DNA of 64,000 nucleotides from Myrmaecium sp. VS I D KN 1 (GCA_019775845.1 JADQAV010000046.1:1-64000); one strand, 5' to 3'. Positions 42,844 to 57,209 are shown, counted from the first letter of the stretch. Program-made: numbers and translations. Notes: generated by a model from the letters alone, not told the origin.

Positions 42844-45331
42844 CTAAGCCAACAACGCGAACAACAAGTACGTCTTCTTCCAATAATCCGCCGCGTGCCG
42901 TGACAGCCTCTCCCGGGCAGCACCGTCGATTCCGGCGCCGTCGGCAAGGTCGCCCAGCACCCCGTCGATGGACTCCGTGGCAGCGAGCTCGGGCTCCGTG
43001 ACCCCCAAAGCGCGTTGAAGATAGAGCGCGTCGAACAGGAGCTGTGTCAGGTGCTCCTTCCTAAGCAGCCCAGTGTCTACGGTTGTCTGGGCGCTCTGCC
43101 CCTCGTTTGCTTCTGTCTCCTCACCGCCCTCAGTGGGACCGTTTTCCAGGCCATCCGCTGGAGGTTGTGGTTCGGTGTGCTGATGGACGTCCAAAGAAGC
43201 GCGTAATATTCGAGCAACGTGTGAGGTGGCATCCCACTTGAGTACTCGGACAGCGCTCGGCGCCCACAAATCACTGCCCAGCCGTGCCATCGACTTCGTC
43301 AAGTCCGACAGGAATCGAAAGGTTGCAGGTGTAGGCTGAGCAGGCAATGGTGGATTGCCTTCCCACAATGCTCGTGCCACGGGCCGTTTGGAACGAACGG
43401 TCTTCTGTAAGCGGGTCTCGTAGGAGGAAAGAGCCCCGTCTAAGCTGCTATGCGCAATGGTCCGGTGCAACGGCTCGACAAGCGCGATATTGAGGATAGC
43501 TGCGACATCGGAGACAGGAATGCCGATCGAAGGAAGTCGCTGACTGATCTCCCGGAGGCTGCGGAGTAGGAAGACGGTCTTGTCTGCTCTGTCTTCGACG
43601 CCTTCGACTAGCCCGGCAGTTGTGTCGGCCAAAAATTGTTTCAACTGCGAAAAAGCATCTGTGAGGGCCTCTGCTAACGTTTCCTCCAGTAATCGCGGGT
43701 CATCTTCTCCTAGGAGCGCTTGCTTCGAGTCGAGGCCAAATTCTTCGTCGTCTTCGTCTTCGTAAATGTCGTCCCACCGCGACTCCTTCATATCTTTAAG
43801 TGTAGCACGAATCTCCAGAACGCTCTCGACCCATCGCTCAAATGTCGAAATGATTCCAAGCACGGTCGCACTTCGTCCGCAACTCCCATTGATCACCGCT
43901 TTCTTAAACTCGGCGGCGCCGTCGCTGATATCCATGGAAGTGAGATTACTGTCCCAGAGCACGGGCACCCGGATCGCCGAGCCGTCTTGCCAGGTGTCCA
44001 GTACTTTGGAGATGTTCGATGAGACTAAGCTGAGGTCGTTGCATCTGTTACGAATTGTTTCCATCAACCGTGCGTTGAGTAGTTCCCGCAAGTTGTCCAA
44101 GACCGCGGCGGAGTCCAGCCCCGGTGCTCTGCCACTGGTCGAAAACCAAGTCTCCAGAAGCTGTTTTCGCAGGGCAACAATCGCAGGGAGATCGTGGACG
44201 TCCGCTAGAAGCCCTTTGGAGCCCTGAACGAAAGCAGTAATAGCCTGCTTGGCCCAAGCCTTGAGAAGGCGATCTGCTTCTGGCTTCTGGAGCTGATCAT
44301 GACGCGGCCAAGGTGTGTAATTGCGGACCTCGTCGGAAATCCACCGAGCATGAATGTCAAGGTTTAGTTCAATGACCCCCGAAACCTCTGGATCCCGCAA
44401 CAGAGGTGCAGCCTTAAGTTTAGCCAAAGAGTCCGCGAGGCGCTTGGGGAAAATGTTCTGGGTGTCCTGTAAAGTTCGAACGCATAGCTGTAGCGCTTCT
44501 AGGATGCGTTCTTGGACCCGGTCGCTTCTTTTGAGCAATCCAGATATGGATTCCATCCTAACATGGTGGAAGTGCTTCAGCACATCGGTGGGCGTAGAGC
44601 TTGTGGCTAGCGTGAAAGCGCACATTATTTGCACGAGCCGGGAGACCTCCACGGAAGGATTGGCCAGATGCTTATCAATCTTATTGAGCAGTTTCTGGCG
44701 TAAGTGCCCTAGTTGACCGCGAATCTTTTCCACTAACGGAGGAACGTTCGGTAGAGCTGACAGGTTCTTGTGAAGCAATCGTGCTATTACTAGGACCTTC
44801 GCAGCTAAAAGCAATGAGCTGGGTCTCTTCAGGCACCTTGATATGACGATGGGGCAGGCTTGCAGTACGGCAACCTGCGCCGCGAACGCGTTCCGTTCTT
44901 GTCCTGTGGCCTTGATATCAGCAACCGTCGTGTATTTGCATAATGCCACCCCCAGGTTAGCCTACCATAACCGTTCCAAGTAGCTTGAACCTTTTCGTAG
45001 TTGCCAGATATTCTTTTCACTACTCTAGCGTTGCACTTTTGACCGAGCTGCCCTAGTATGTTCTCCGTGCGCTGCATCTGCTCGTCCATTTCGATGATCC
45101 TTTCCGCAGTGCCTAGGAGGTCCCGATAGCTCGCCCTACGAGGCCACAATGTCAGAATCATCCCTCTTCACGACCGAGAGCTCCTTACCCTACGAGGGAC
45201 CTCAGCTTCTCTCTGTTCTCATTTGCATGATTCCGGAGCTGCTGCTCTAGCTTCCTGACAACCGGCACCGGATATGCAAAGGCATCCTCCCAGCTCTTGA
45301 ACGTCCTTGGATCTGGCGCCTCTGTGGACAT
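42844..45331 (-). CDS. cog1: conserved oligomeric Golgi complex subunit 1
   Basis: The exons 45331-45189, 45135-44991 and 44910-42844 join in phase to 784 residues. Cog1 is a lobe A subunit of the COG tether, which captures vesicles in retrograde Golgi traffic and so keeps glycosyltransferases in place. The N-terminus PRTFKSWEDAFAYPVP, followed by VRKLEQQLRNHANENREK, and then SYRDLLGTAERIIEMDEQM fit the family. A helical body follows, with FAAQVAVLQACPIVISR and SLLLAAKVLVIARLLHK. The tail is helical, with the stretch LTQLLFDALYLQRAL. Intron 1 is standard (GTAAGG). Intron 2 (44911-44990, 80 nt) has a poor donor, GTTCAA, but a CTAAC branch site; it is chosen because it joins GNYEK to ATGQERNAFAAQ in phase. 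An alternative is a missed frame change at that point. An acidic patch, DDIYEDEDDEEF, lies mid-protein. Confidence 0.88.
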
Positions 45332-46710
45332 ATTGACGTCTTTCTGCGGCGTAACTGCGCGAACAATTTTGTCTGAAGTGCCCGTTGCGGAGCGTCGGAG
45401 GTGTGGCCTCAAGGGTCTGTTTGCACAGTTTGCAGCTTGGGTGCTTGGGAAGGCTGACGGCGAGGAAGAACCAATATCCGACCGAGGGCAGCGGGCATTC
45501 CGGGCCGCAACTTCCATTCCACCCTGGAACGACGGGAGTGCAGAGCAAGCTACTCCGTACTTCCCGTCCCAAGTTAACTCGCAGGATGTACACCTACATC
45601 ATCTCCAAGTCCGTTGGCAACTTGAGCGTAGGATAAGAACCAATGCTAACATCAGTGTCTAGACGGCTCGATCCGCTATTTGCCCTTTTCATCGGGGTCT
45701 CTGCTGCAGCTTCGAGAATCCACCGGGAGGAGAAAGAGAAGGGTCGCAACACAGCCCAAACGTGGGAGGTTCTGAAGCATAGGGCGGCCCTGGCCTATGA
45801 AAAGGGGAGCATCTGGCCTTGACAGCAGCGCCTCCGAGGACTTTCTCTTTGGAGCGAGACACAGCCTTGGGGAACCCACCAAAACATCGATATCACATAA
45901 CCTACCGCGTGGACATGGGTCTTCAGTTAAGCCAACACTTTTTGAAGTTTTGGTGCGCTTCGGCAAGGAGATCGCGTCGCTTTTGAGGCCGTCACTGTGC
46001 CGGAGATACGGTATCCCGTCATAATCATAATGGCACACCTAGCAACTCCAAGAGGGCACTGTGTCGAATACCATGTCTTCTTTGGCCTTGAAACTTCATA
46101 GAGGCCCTTATATACATACATACCCTGAATCGAACCTATCTGTCTCGATAGTCCGGTATGGCGGACGCTGTTAAACTTAGCTCGGGTAGCTATGTCAATA
46201 TAGAAAAACAAATATGACGCGAAGAACTATCGCCATCCTATCAAGCTCGAGATAATACGCAGAAATCCGCCTCCTTGACTTCAAAGCGCGCCCGTACAAT
46301 GGGATGCTTTACGAAAAATGCCATGCGAGCCAGATAGAAAGAGATGGAACCAAGCTTGATCCGCAATACCTCGTACGCATAGCGCATAGGACCGCTCAGA
46401 CAACCAAAGCCCGACCATATTTTCAAGGCACCCGAAAAGAGAAAGAAAGAAAGATTAGAGTTGCTTTGATAGCCTCTCGACCAGGAGAGGCGACAACCGA
46501 AAGAAGCTGGACAATGTAAACTGCCGAAGGGGGTATAGTATGCATGAACGTGCAAGGCTCGAAGAACGTGTTTCCTACCGCTACCGCTTTCATTTGTCTC
46601 AAAGGCCCCAGCAGCTACTGTGTCAAATGTGCGAACATAAGCTTAATCGAGCACTTTGCAGGTTTTGGATCAATCAGAGTACAGGAGCAACGGACCACTA
46701 CGGCGCATGC
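45332..46710. other. intergenic, cog1 promoter and coiled-coil gene 3' region
   Basis: This 1.4-kb stretch lies between two minus-strand genes. It should hold the cog1 promoter on its left and the 3' UTR of the coiled-coil gene on its right. A minus-strand open frame at 46241-46555 has no recognisable features and was not called. Confidence 0.45.
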
Positions 46711-49545
46711 TCAGGAGACGTGATCTTGCGATCCCTCCCAAGCGCTGAGGTCGACCGGCCTCCCGGAACTCTGGTTCATGAACTTGATCATGTCCATCGC
46801 GTCGTGAATCTGCATAGTGCGATCGAGATCGGCCTCGGTCAGATGACCTAATGTAGTTTCGTGAGCCTCTACGGCGGTCTCGATCTTGCTGATCCGGGAT
46901 TCACCACTCTGCCGGTTCTCTTCTGCGATAGTTTTCAGTTGCATGAACGAGGATGCATTGTCATTGGTTGTGGACCGGAGCTTAGCAAGTTCATTCCTGA
47001 GGTTTTCTAGCTTATCTGCTAGGCCCTTATATCTAGTACTTAGGTTGTCAGTGGCACTCGCGGTAAGCTTGGATCGGGCGTCCACCGACTGCTCTACCTC
47101 CGCAGCCAGACGATTGTCCTGTTCGGCGACTTTTCCTTTCAGCATTTTTTGCTCCGCCCTGATTTGCTCAAGCTGGGCGTGGATGTTCCTAGCCTCAGGA
47201 TACGTCGTTCGCAGTTGCGAGATGATTTGATTGCACATGGATTCAGTAGTCAGGTTATCCCAACGGCTTTCCAAGGCACGTAGGGCTATGCCAACAGAGT
47301 TGTACTGCTCTGTCAACCTTCTGCAAGCAACTTGCCACTCCGAAACAGTTTTGTCGACGGCCTGCATATGCTGCTGGGTTGCCGCTAAGCGATGACTGAG
47401 CTGGTCCAGTGCTTGACTCGGCACATGGCCAGTCTGAGCAGGTGCGTGGTGTCCATTTATTGTAAGAGGGGCATTTGATGCAGCAGGCAGCATGTTAGTT
47501 CTGATATTCGCTACCTCTGTCTCGAGTGCAGTGAAACGCTCATGTAATTCCGCGATGGTCGCTTCGTTGGAGGTTGAATTGGATAGATGATCCTTGAGCT
47601 GCGCTGAATGCGTTTGCATATCGCCCGATGTATGTTTAGGCAGATTCTGGTGGTTGCTAAGTTCACTCCAATGAGTATCTGCCCACTGCATGAACGGCTC
47701 CAGTTCGTGGAGAAGTTGGTTGTGCCTACTGGCGACTCCCGTTAATGCACCCTTCAGCTCATGGATTTCATTCTCGTGCCGTTCGAAAACATTTTCAATC
47801 GCCGCGTCCTTGTCTTCCGCAGCTTTGTTTGCCTCCTTAATACTATTCTCCATCGATGCCAGCTTCTCGTCGAGCCGCTCCAACTGGCCAGCTGCACCGC
47901 GAGACTCTATCCGAGCACTCTCAAGGGCTCCCAGTCGGGCCGCGATATCCGCGTCGGACTTTGACCGAGATGCATTTTCAAGCGCCTCAACACGCGCTGA
48001 GAGGTCTGCTAACGACAAGCCCGCCGTAGCCTTCTCAGGTCTGCTCAGGACTTCCAGACCCTTTTTCTCGAGTTCCGTGATCCGGGCCAGGATCTTGTGC
48101 GACTTGAATTCCTTGCCGAAAAGCTCGATGTCTCGTACGGCTTTATCCAACTTCTGAATGCCATTGGTGTTCTTTTCGATGTCTGCTTCCGCTTTGGCCA
48201 CGATTTCTTTGAGTCCTGCCCTATCTCTGGTTCCATCAATGGCAGATTTGAGATAATGGATATCATCCGTATGTTTGCCATGCTCATGTTTCAGGGAGGC
48301 GATGTCCTCCTTTCGACAATCAATCCGGGAGTTTGCAGCTAAGAGGTCTCTCCTCAAAGTCCGGATGATGTTATTGACTTTGCACATATCGCCGTGTAAA
48401 GTTCGAACATCCTCTTCAACCTTGCCGAGAGGCTTGACTTGTTGTTCCAGAGTGTCTAGCGATTCTCGTTGCTTGGTTTGGATTTTCGCAATATCTACCT
48501 GCTTCTCGGCGAACGAATTAAAGGCATGCAATTGCTTCTTCAACTCTTTGATCTCTGAATCCTTAGTCCGCAATCCAGCCTGAAGTTGCTGGATCTCCGA
48601 AGTAAGCTGCTCTACTCGGGGGTCGTTACCTCCTCCAGAAATGCCATGTTGGATGGCAGCGGCCAACGCGTGTATGGACTTTTTGGACAGTGACCTCTGT
48701 TCATCCAGCTTGTTCTGCATAGCATGAAGTTGCTTCTCATCAACGGTTCTTACTTGTTTCTGATGCTCAGCCAGGGCAGGATAGCCCACATGGTATTTCT
48801 GAGCTTTTTCCAGCTCTGATTCTCTCTTTCGAATTCGCTTCTGAACCATGTCCACTTGCTGGGATGTACCACCAATTGCCGCACATGAGGAGGCGAATTC
48901 TTCGAGTAGTTTGACCAAGTTGGAGGAGTCGGCATGTGCTGCCGAAGGGCCAGCAGGATGAGCGGGTGCAGTTGACATTGGAGCAGTAGGTGCAAGAGGC
49001 TGGGGGGCTGGAAGACCACCGTTAGTCCCGGGAGGAGACGTTACTGTTGAAGATACCCTTCGCGCAACGCGAGGATCTAGCGACAGCTCAGGACGACTCT
49101 TCAGAACCTCCGCTGCCGATACCCTACGGTTGTTTGGCGATTTACTCCCAGGGGCATTATCGCGCAGCGTGAGAGGACTGTTCGACCTACTGCTGCGGCG
49201 AGATACTCCGGTATGCTTGTCTCGGGAGGATGGCGTATTCGGAGGTGGATCTCGTCTGGAATATACTTCGGAGAGTCGGTTCGAACGGTCTCTGTCGGCT
49301 GGGGACGTGTAGTTCCTCGCGGGATCGTCGGGCCGCGAACGTTGGCCTGGTCTCTAATATATACAGTACGTTAGATGTCTTCTTGTGAAGAAGCAGTCTT
49401 TGCGAACAATCAACTGTCAAGGTACGGAGAGACCCGAACGTACATTTTCCACCGGTGAATTCGCACTGTGCTCATCTCGAAGCCTTTTCGCCCCTGCTGG
49501 CTGGTCGAAAAAGTCCCCTGCAGCTGGGCGCTTCCGCGAACTCAT
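46711..49545 (-). CDS. large coiled-coil protein of unknown function
   Basis: The two exons 49545-49444 and 49353-46711 join in phase (GTACGT donor, TTAG acceptor) to 914 residues. I do not recognise the family. The first 160 residues are basic, Ser/Pro/Arg-rich and probably disordered (SSRKRPAAGDFFDQ, then many RS and SRR steps). Residues about 165-190 are a Pro/Ala linker. From there to the end the protein is almost wholly helical with heptad patterning, for example KRIRKRESELEKAQK, KLDEQRSLSKKSIHALAAAI, IQQLQAGLRTKDSEIKELKK and ITELEKKGLEVL. A short break rich in Pro and His lies near INGHHAPAQTGHVPSQ. The C-terminus is DLSAWEGSQDHVS. No enzyme, SMC head or membrane segment is visible. It may be a scaffold of the spindle pole, septum or nuclear periphery, but that is guesswork. 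It shares a 475-base divergent promoter with rvb2. Confidence 0.85.
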
Positions 49546-51617
<2,072 letters not shown>

Positions 51618-53813
51618 ATCATTCCCCACCTTGTTTTTTTCATTCTTGTCAAGATGAGGGTCGAGGGGACCATGATTATGGTCTTTTCGTCGACCATGGG
51701 GTTTGCATTACGGCGGGCGGGGCGGGCGTTCAGGGCGTCGTAGGAAATCTGAAATGTGATCACATCGTGTATGAAAGAGTTCTTCTCTTTTAGAGGGGGG
51801 ATTAATTTTTTCTTTCTTCGTTTGCATGAAAAGCTATAGGATTTTCTTTCCCTTTCTTTCCTCTCTCCCATGTACTAGTAGGCTTTTTTTTGGTTTTCTT
51901 ACTAGCATCTATATACTTGTCTTTATCTTTATTCTTTCCATTCTCTCTTTCTGACTGCTGCTTGTGAGGATGTATATAGAACGCAGTTCTATCATACAAG
52001 CCGCTTTTCAAACGCGAAGACCGTTGTCATCATCGGTTAACAAGCATCCCACGTTCATCATCAGTAATCATCAGCTCGAAAAGAGCGAGAGTCGTAACAT
52101 GGTATAGCAAGGCATGATCATGATAAAGACAAGCAAGCATTGCAATAACATCCCGAACCCTCTCCTACCACTAAAAGGCCGGCACTGTTGAGTAAGTATT
52201 AAGGTCGGTAAGGTTGGATGGCGTTTTTTTAGCCGCGCTGAGAGGATTGGCGCTATTTCAGCGATTAGGGTTGTGGAGAGGGAGGGGGGTTTTGGCGCCC
52301 TCCTCCCTTTTCGCCTTCCCTTGCCTTGACTCCCGAAGAAAGAAAGTATGCCGTGCGGGGGTTTGGGTGTTGGGTGAACTTGAAGGTGTGGATGTGTACA
52401 TATAGATACAGTACTCATGTACCGTACCTTAGGCCGGGACGGTGAGGTTAGTTAAAGGGGCGTTCGGCTCCTGAACGCCGCTGAGAGGGATGGGACAGAA
52501 CGTTGCGGGTGTTGTTGTTATTGTTGTCCGTGTTCCTGGACCTGTTATTGATGTTGCTGTTGTTGGTGGATGCATCAGAAGGATCCCCGTCGCGTCTTTG
52601 CGAGGATCGGATGGGTTGGACGTACCCGGATGGAACATGTCGGGCCGATGTGGCGGAGGGGTGCTCCGTCCCGTCAAGTACCTGAGAGGAAGAAGTACCT
52701 AACCATGGATCTTCTCATTCCGCTGATTGTAATGGATAGAGAAAGGAGAGGGCAAAATAGAGGAGTACGGATACCGGTACCCCATCGGCCGGGTGTCCAA
52801 CGATCCGGGCGCTCGAGCACCGAAGCCAGGAACGATGATACCTTAAGGAATGCAGGGGGAGAGAGGGGCACTAAGGGCTCCCTCTCGTGGGCGAGGCTGC
52901 GCGCGGCTCCAGGAGTTCAGGCAGGAACTTTCAGCCCTTGGTACCTTCAGATGGTACCACGACTCGTCACCCACCCATCGTGGGGGGGATGGAATGCATG
53001 CTTCCTGAGGTGAATTAAGCCGTAGTCTTCAGGTACATCCTCGATAGTAATACTAAAAAGCACATATAGTACATTATGTATGTACGGTACTACTACTGTA
53101 CGGTACTGTTAGGAGGTACCATGAAAGGGTTTTTCCCAGCCAGAGACCCTGCCTCCTGCCGAAGCGGCACACGACCACCTTCCCAAGCGCGGACGTGAGC
53201 CCGGCCAGCCCGCGTGGGTGCTGGGGAAGCGTTAAGCCCGAACGGGGAAACTCCTATCCTTCTTCCCAAGGGCCAAACGCGGCCTGCCTTTTGCCATCAC
53301 GGCTAACGTTAGCAATTCGTCGCCCTCATATGCCCTGCCCTGCTCTTCCTTCCTTCCGTCTTTCCTCCTTCCTCCTTCCTCCTTCTCCCTTTATTCTCCC
53401 CCCCCTCCTCCTCCTATTATCTCACTCTCTTCCTTCCTTCCTTCCTTCCCCCTGTCACCGTCACTCTTTTAAAGTAATCGTCCATCATCAACCCCGATCG
53501 GCTGCTGGCACCTCCTCTCCTGCACTGCCTTCGCCCTTCCATCCGGAACCCCCCACCGAAGATCAGATCCACCCGGGATTTTGTGTCCACCAGCACACGC
53601 AGCCTTCCGCCGCCCCCCCCGATCCGCCGCTTTGTGCGCTCACGACCCCGACATCGAGCACAGCCTTGCTCTGTATAGTAGTACATTCGTGTCTCTTGCA
53701 TCCCCGCTGTATAATACCCTCCCCGACCTCGCTGTGTTCGGTCCGTCCCTGCCGCTCGGAACGCGCCCTGTGTGAATCATAGTATATCGATATTGTCGCA
53801 AACCCCGGAAATC
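51618..53813. other. intergenic, rvb2 3' region and LicD-like gene promoter
   Basis: This 2.2-kb stretch has T- and A-rich tracts at 51630-51960 fitting the rvb2 3' UTR. It ends in a long pyrimidine-rich tract before the LicD-like gene. No gene is supported. Confidence 0.5.
53341..53453 (+). promoter_or_regulatory. long pyrimidine-rich tract upstream of LicD-like gene
   Basis: Over 110 bases are nearly all C and T, including repeated CTTC and TCCTTC units. Such CT tracts commonly sit near transcription starts in filamentous fungi. It lies about 360 bases before the LicD-like ATG. Confidence 0.6.
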
Positions 53814-54810
53814 ATGAAGATCCCTCAGTTCATCACCGCCTTGACGGCGGCTTCTTTTTTCACGACCGCCCTCGCGGCGCCTACGGACAAATATGTAGAA
53901 GAGGGATTGGAAGACAGGAGGTTAGAGGCTAGAGAACCGCGGCTAGACAAGAGGGGCACCAAGTACTTCCGTGAGTATATCCAAAGAGCTCTGCGCTCGT
54001 CATCTGCATAGCGTAAATTGTTTCTAACGCGCTGCCAGACGAACCGGGTGGTGATGATGTTCTTGGTCACTACGACTCCCGCTACTTCCACGGGGTGCTC
54101 GAGTACGACAACCGCACCGACACCTTGACGCATATGATCCGCGCATACTTGACTTTCTTCCACAAGGAAGGTCTGGAGACCTGGATCGCTCACGGTACTT
54201 TGCTGGGGTGGTGGTGGAATGGAAAGGTAAACGGGTTCCGGGATCGTTCGTTTGACGCAGGGGCTAACGTCACTTCAGATGCTTCCATGGGATTACGATA
54301 TCGACACGCAAGTCTCCGCCGCGACGCTTGATTACATGGGAAAGCATTACAACCAGACCATGCACGAATACACGTCGGCGGACGGAAAGGTCAAGCGCAC
54401 GTACCTGTTGGACGTCAACCCTTGGATCTGGCAGCGCGAGCGTGGGGACGGGATGAACATCATCGACGCCCGCTGGATCGACATCCGCAATGGTCTCTAC
54501 ATCGATATCACCGGTCTCAGCGAGACCCATCCGGACACGAACCCGGGCGTGTGGGTGTGCAAGAACTACCACCGCTACCGAACGACGGACCTTTACCCCA
54601 TGCGCGAGAGCACGTACGAGGGTGTCCCTGCGAAGATCCCGTACGCGTATGACAAGATCCTCACGGATGAGTACAAGCAGAAGGCTCTCGTGGTGACCAA
54701 CTACCAAGGGTAAGTGCGACATTGGGAGAGACAGGGCAAGTTCCGAGCTGACAATCGCTACCAGGCACACGTGGAAACCCGAGCTGAAGGAGTGGGTCAA
54801 AGACTCGTGA
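53814..54810 (+). CDS. secreted LicD-family protein (nucleotidyltransferase fold)
   Basis: Four exons, 53814-53970, 54039-54226, 54279-54709 and 54765-54810, join in phase to 273 residues. Residues 1-21 form a clear signal peptide ending TTALA. A dibasic LDKR (44-47) after an acidic, Arg-containing stretch could be a Kex2 cut. The rest is a LicD-type domain: HYDSRYF, then DTLTHMIRAYLTFFHKEG, then WIAHGTLLGWWWNGK joined across an intron to MLPWDYDIDTQV. That last part holds the Asp residues (D120, D122, D124) typical of the metal-binding site of LicD, fukutin and Mnn4 relatives. Later come ARWIDIRNGLYIDITGL and KIPYAYDKILTDEY. LicD proteins add phosphocholine or phospho-sugars to glycans; a role in modifying cell-wall or secreted glycans is inference. 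The ATG is preferred to an in-frame GTG upstream. Confidence 0.9.
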
Positions 54811-56021
54811 TTGGGTGAGGGGAATAACAGCAGCACATATAATATGATTTGACGCAACGTCAGGGCGGTTCTTGGTTTTTGGTTTTCTTCGAAAGGTATC
54901 GCAGAAGCATTGGTGGCGTTTTATGGTGTTGTATTGGGTTCCGTTTCACCATCTCGATCGGACGGGCCGGACGTGGTTCAGCGTCGTCCGCCGAGGGGCT
55001 TGATCCGCCAACGGGACATCGCTCTTGTATAAAGCTGAACTTTTTGGATTGCCCAGGTCGTTCCTTCGAGGGGGGCTTCTATCGCCGCCCGAAAAGACGG
55101 AGGAAGGACGAGGAATCCTGTACAAAAATATTTGGAGATACCCGGGCTTGCAGAGTGGTAAGGTGGTACGCAGTCAGGCACGCTCTTCTGTGTATAGCCC
55201 GCTTGTATAGTTGCATACATTTATTCATTTGATTGTTCATCTGATGTACTTATGATCTGTTCATGGATGCAGTGGGATGTGTCTGGGATTTTGGGCAAGT
55301 TCATCAACGATAATGCCTATGGAGACCGCATCAAAGCGAACATCCTATCGATCTTAGGCACGTTATGAAATGTGCTAGCAATAACTCCTCGCGTTGGAGA
55401 ACGAGCAAGCCCATTCCTGCTGAAGATTCCCCAAACGGATACAATCCACCCAACGGGCAGCCCTGCCATGGATGAAGCCGCCCGGAGATCGGCGCGGGGA
55501 GTCGGGGGTCCGGCAATGAAAACGTCCCGACGCACAAAACGTCCCGACGCACGACGGGCCGACCTTGGCAAGGCTGACAAATTCACGTCATCGTCGCACC
55601 TGGCACCTCTCGTCAGCTCGAGCAGGAGGAAGACCCTGAGCGTGCGTGCACCCCAGGCGGCGGCGGCGGCGGCGAAGCAACAGGAAGCCGGACGAAGAAA
55701 AGCCCATGAGGAAAAGTCTCGAGTGGCCAAATCTTCTATCAACTCATCCTTCCTTTCTCGCTTCTTCATCTCCTTCATCTTGACGTTCATGAAATCATGA
55801 CTCCTGGTTCTGGTTCTGTTTCACCTCCGTTCGCCCTCTGAACCCTGAACTCCCGTCTCTTCTCTCCTTCATTCACCCCCCGAACTCCACGGATCAGCCC
55901 CGATCGTACGGGAGAAGCGTAGCACCAGTAAATCTCCACGAACGACGGTTCCGCAAACGAATCTGCGGATCTCATACATACAACCTTCGTCCACATATAC
56001 TAGGCAGACAGAAAGACAGCC
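54811..56021. other. intergenic between LicD-like and UBL-WLM genes
   Basis: The 1.2-kb region holds the 3' UTR of the first gene and the promoter of the second. A 15-base direct repeat (AACGTCCCGACGCAC) occurs at 55521-55535 and 55538-55552. An open frame at 55468-55800 is mentioned among rejected items. Confidence 0.5.
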
Positions 56022-57140
56022 ATGGTAGCAGCAGCAGAAGCAGACGCCCACCAAGATGCGTCCGACGGCGCCCGCCCCGACACCCCGTGCGACTCCTCCG
56101 CGCCCACCGATGCGCAGACAGCCTCGCAACTCACGGTGACAGTCCACCACCACGGCGCGCCTGTCACCCTCACCTTCCCCGCCGACGCCACCCTCGCCGA
56201 CCTGTCCGCCAGCATCGCCAGCACCCTCGACGTCCCGCCGGAGCACCAGAAGCTACTCCTCGCCCCGAAACCCGGGCTGCTCAAGCCGCCCTTCCCAGAC
56301 GGCCCCTCCCCGGCGCTCGCCGACCTCCTCGCCCGCGCAAAGAAAGTCACCCTCATGGGCAGCACGCCATCCGAAGTCGCCGCGCTCGCCGCGCGCGTCG
56401 CCGCCGCCCAGGCACCCCGGCGGCCCTCCCCCATCAAACCCGCCACGCCCGCCCGCACCACCGACTCCCGCCGCGCCGAGGAAGACCGGCGCTACACCTT
56501 CCACGACCTGCGCCCACTCCCTTACCTCCCACACCCCGACCGCAGCCTCGCCTTCCTCCGGCGGCTGCGCGACGACCCGGGCATCCGGCACGCCATGCGC
56601 ACGCACCGCTTCTCCGTCCCCTTACTCACGGAAATGGACCCGGCCGCGCACACCGTCGCAACCCGGGACGGGACCCAGGTCACGCGCACCCTCGGCCTCA
56701 ACCGCAACCGCGGCGAGGCCATCGAGCTCCGCCTCCGCACCGACGCCGCCGACGGCTACCGCGACTACCGCACCATCCGCCGCACCCTCTGCCACGAGCT
56801 CGCCCACAACGTCCACGGCGACCACGACCGCGCCTTCTGGGACCTGTGTCGTCGCATCGAGCGCGAGGTCGAGCGCGCGGATTATTGGACCGCGGGCGGG
56901 CGTGGGGGGCGGGTGGTCGGGGGGCCGGACGCTGAATTTGCGCCGGCGCGGCCTGGTGGGCCGAATGATGATGAGGGGGAGGACGCGGAGCACGCGCCTG
57001 GCTGGACGGGTGGGCGGTTCCAGCTTGGCGGCGGCGGTGGGGGTGGTTCCGCGACGGCTTCTGCTTCGTCGTCGGGCGGTCGGCAGAGCATGAGGGAGGT
57101 CCTGGCCAAGGCGGCGGAGGAGCGGATGAAGCGGCAGGGT

Positions 57141-57174
<34 letters not shown>

Positions 57175-57209
57175 GCGGATCGGGCGCGCGGGATGGGCGC
57201 TCGACTTGA
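56022..57209 (+). CDS. ubiquitin-like/WLM-domain metalloprotease (Wss1 relative)
   Basis: This intronless gene encodes 395 residues. A ubiquitin-like domain covers about residues 36-113, from LTVTVHHHGAPVTLTF to KKVTLMG. A Pro/Ala linker follows. The WLM (Wss1-like) protease domain runs from about 155 to 285. It has FHDLRPLPYLPHPDRSLAFL and the zinc motif HELAHNVHGDH (H258, E259, H262, H268), so it should be active. The UBL-WLM fusion is a known fungal and plant type. Related Wss1 and SPRTN proteases digest DNA-protein crosslinks and act on SUMO or ubiquitin conjugates; the same role here is inference. The tail is Gly-rich and contains REVLAKAAEERMKRQ, which resembles a p97/Cdc48-binding SHP- or VIM-like helix only loosely. 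It then has a run of ten glutamines from CAG repeats. Base composition is extremely GC-rich. The gene is convergent with rad23. Confidence 0.92.
57144..57173 (+). repeat. CAG trinucleotide repeat coding polyglutamine
   Basis: About ten CAG units in the UBL-WLM gene encode a glutamine run close to the C-terminus. Purity suggests recent slippage and likely length variation between strains. Confidence 0.85.

Noticed and set aside
46241-46555. A 104-codon minus-strand frame after the coiled-coil gene.
   Set aside because: No recognisable domain or start context. It lies in the expected 3' region of the coiled-coil gene.
55468-55800. A 110-codon plus-strand frame between the LicD-like and UBL-WLM genes.
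   Set aside because: It has low-complexity Arg/Ser/Ala content, contains a non-coding-looking direct repeat and shows no family mark. RNA evidence would be needed.
56087-56935. A 282-codon alternative frame inside the UBL-WLM gene.
   Set aside because: It is an Arg/Pro-rich shadow; the called frame holds the UBL and zinc-protease motifs.
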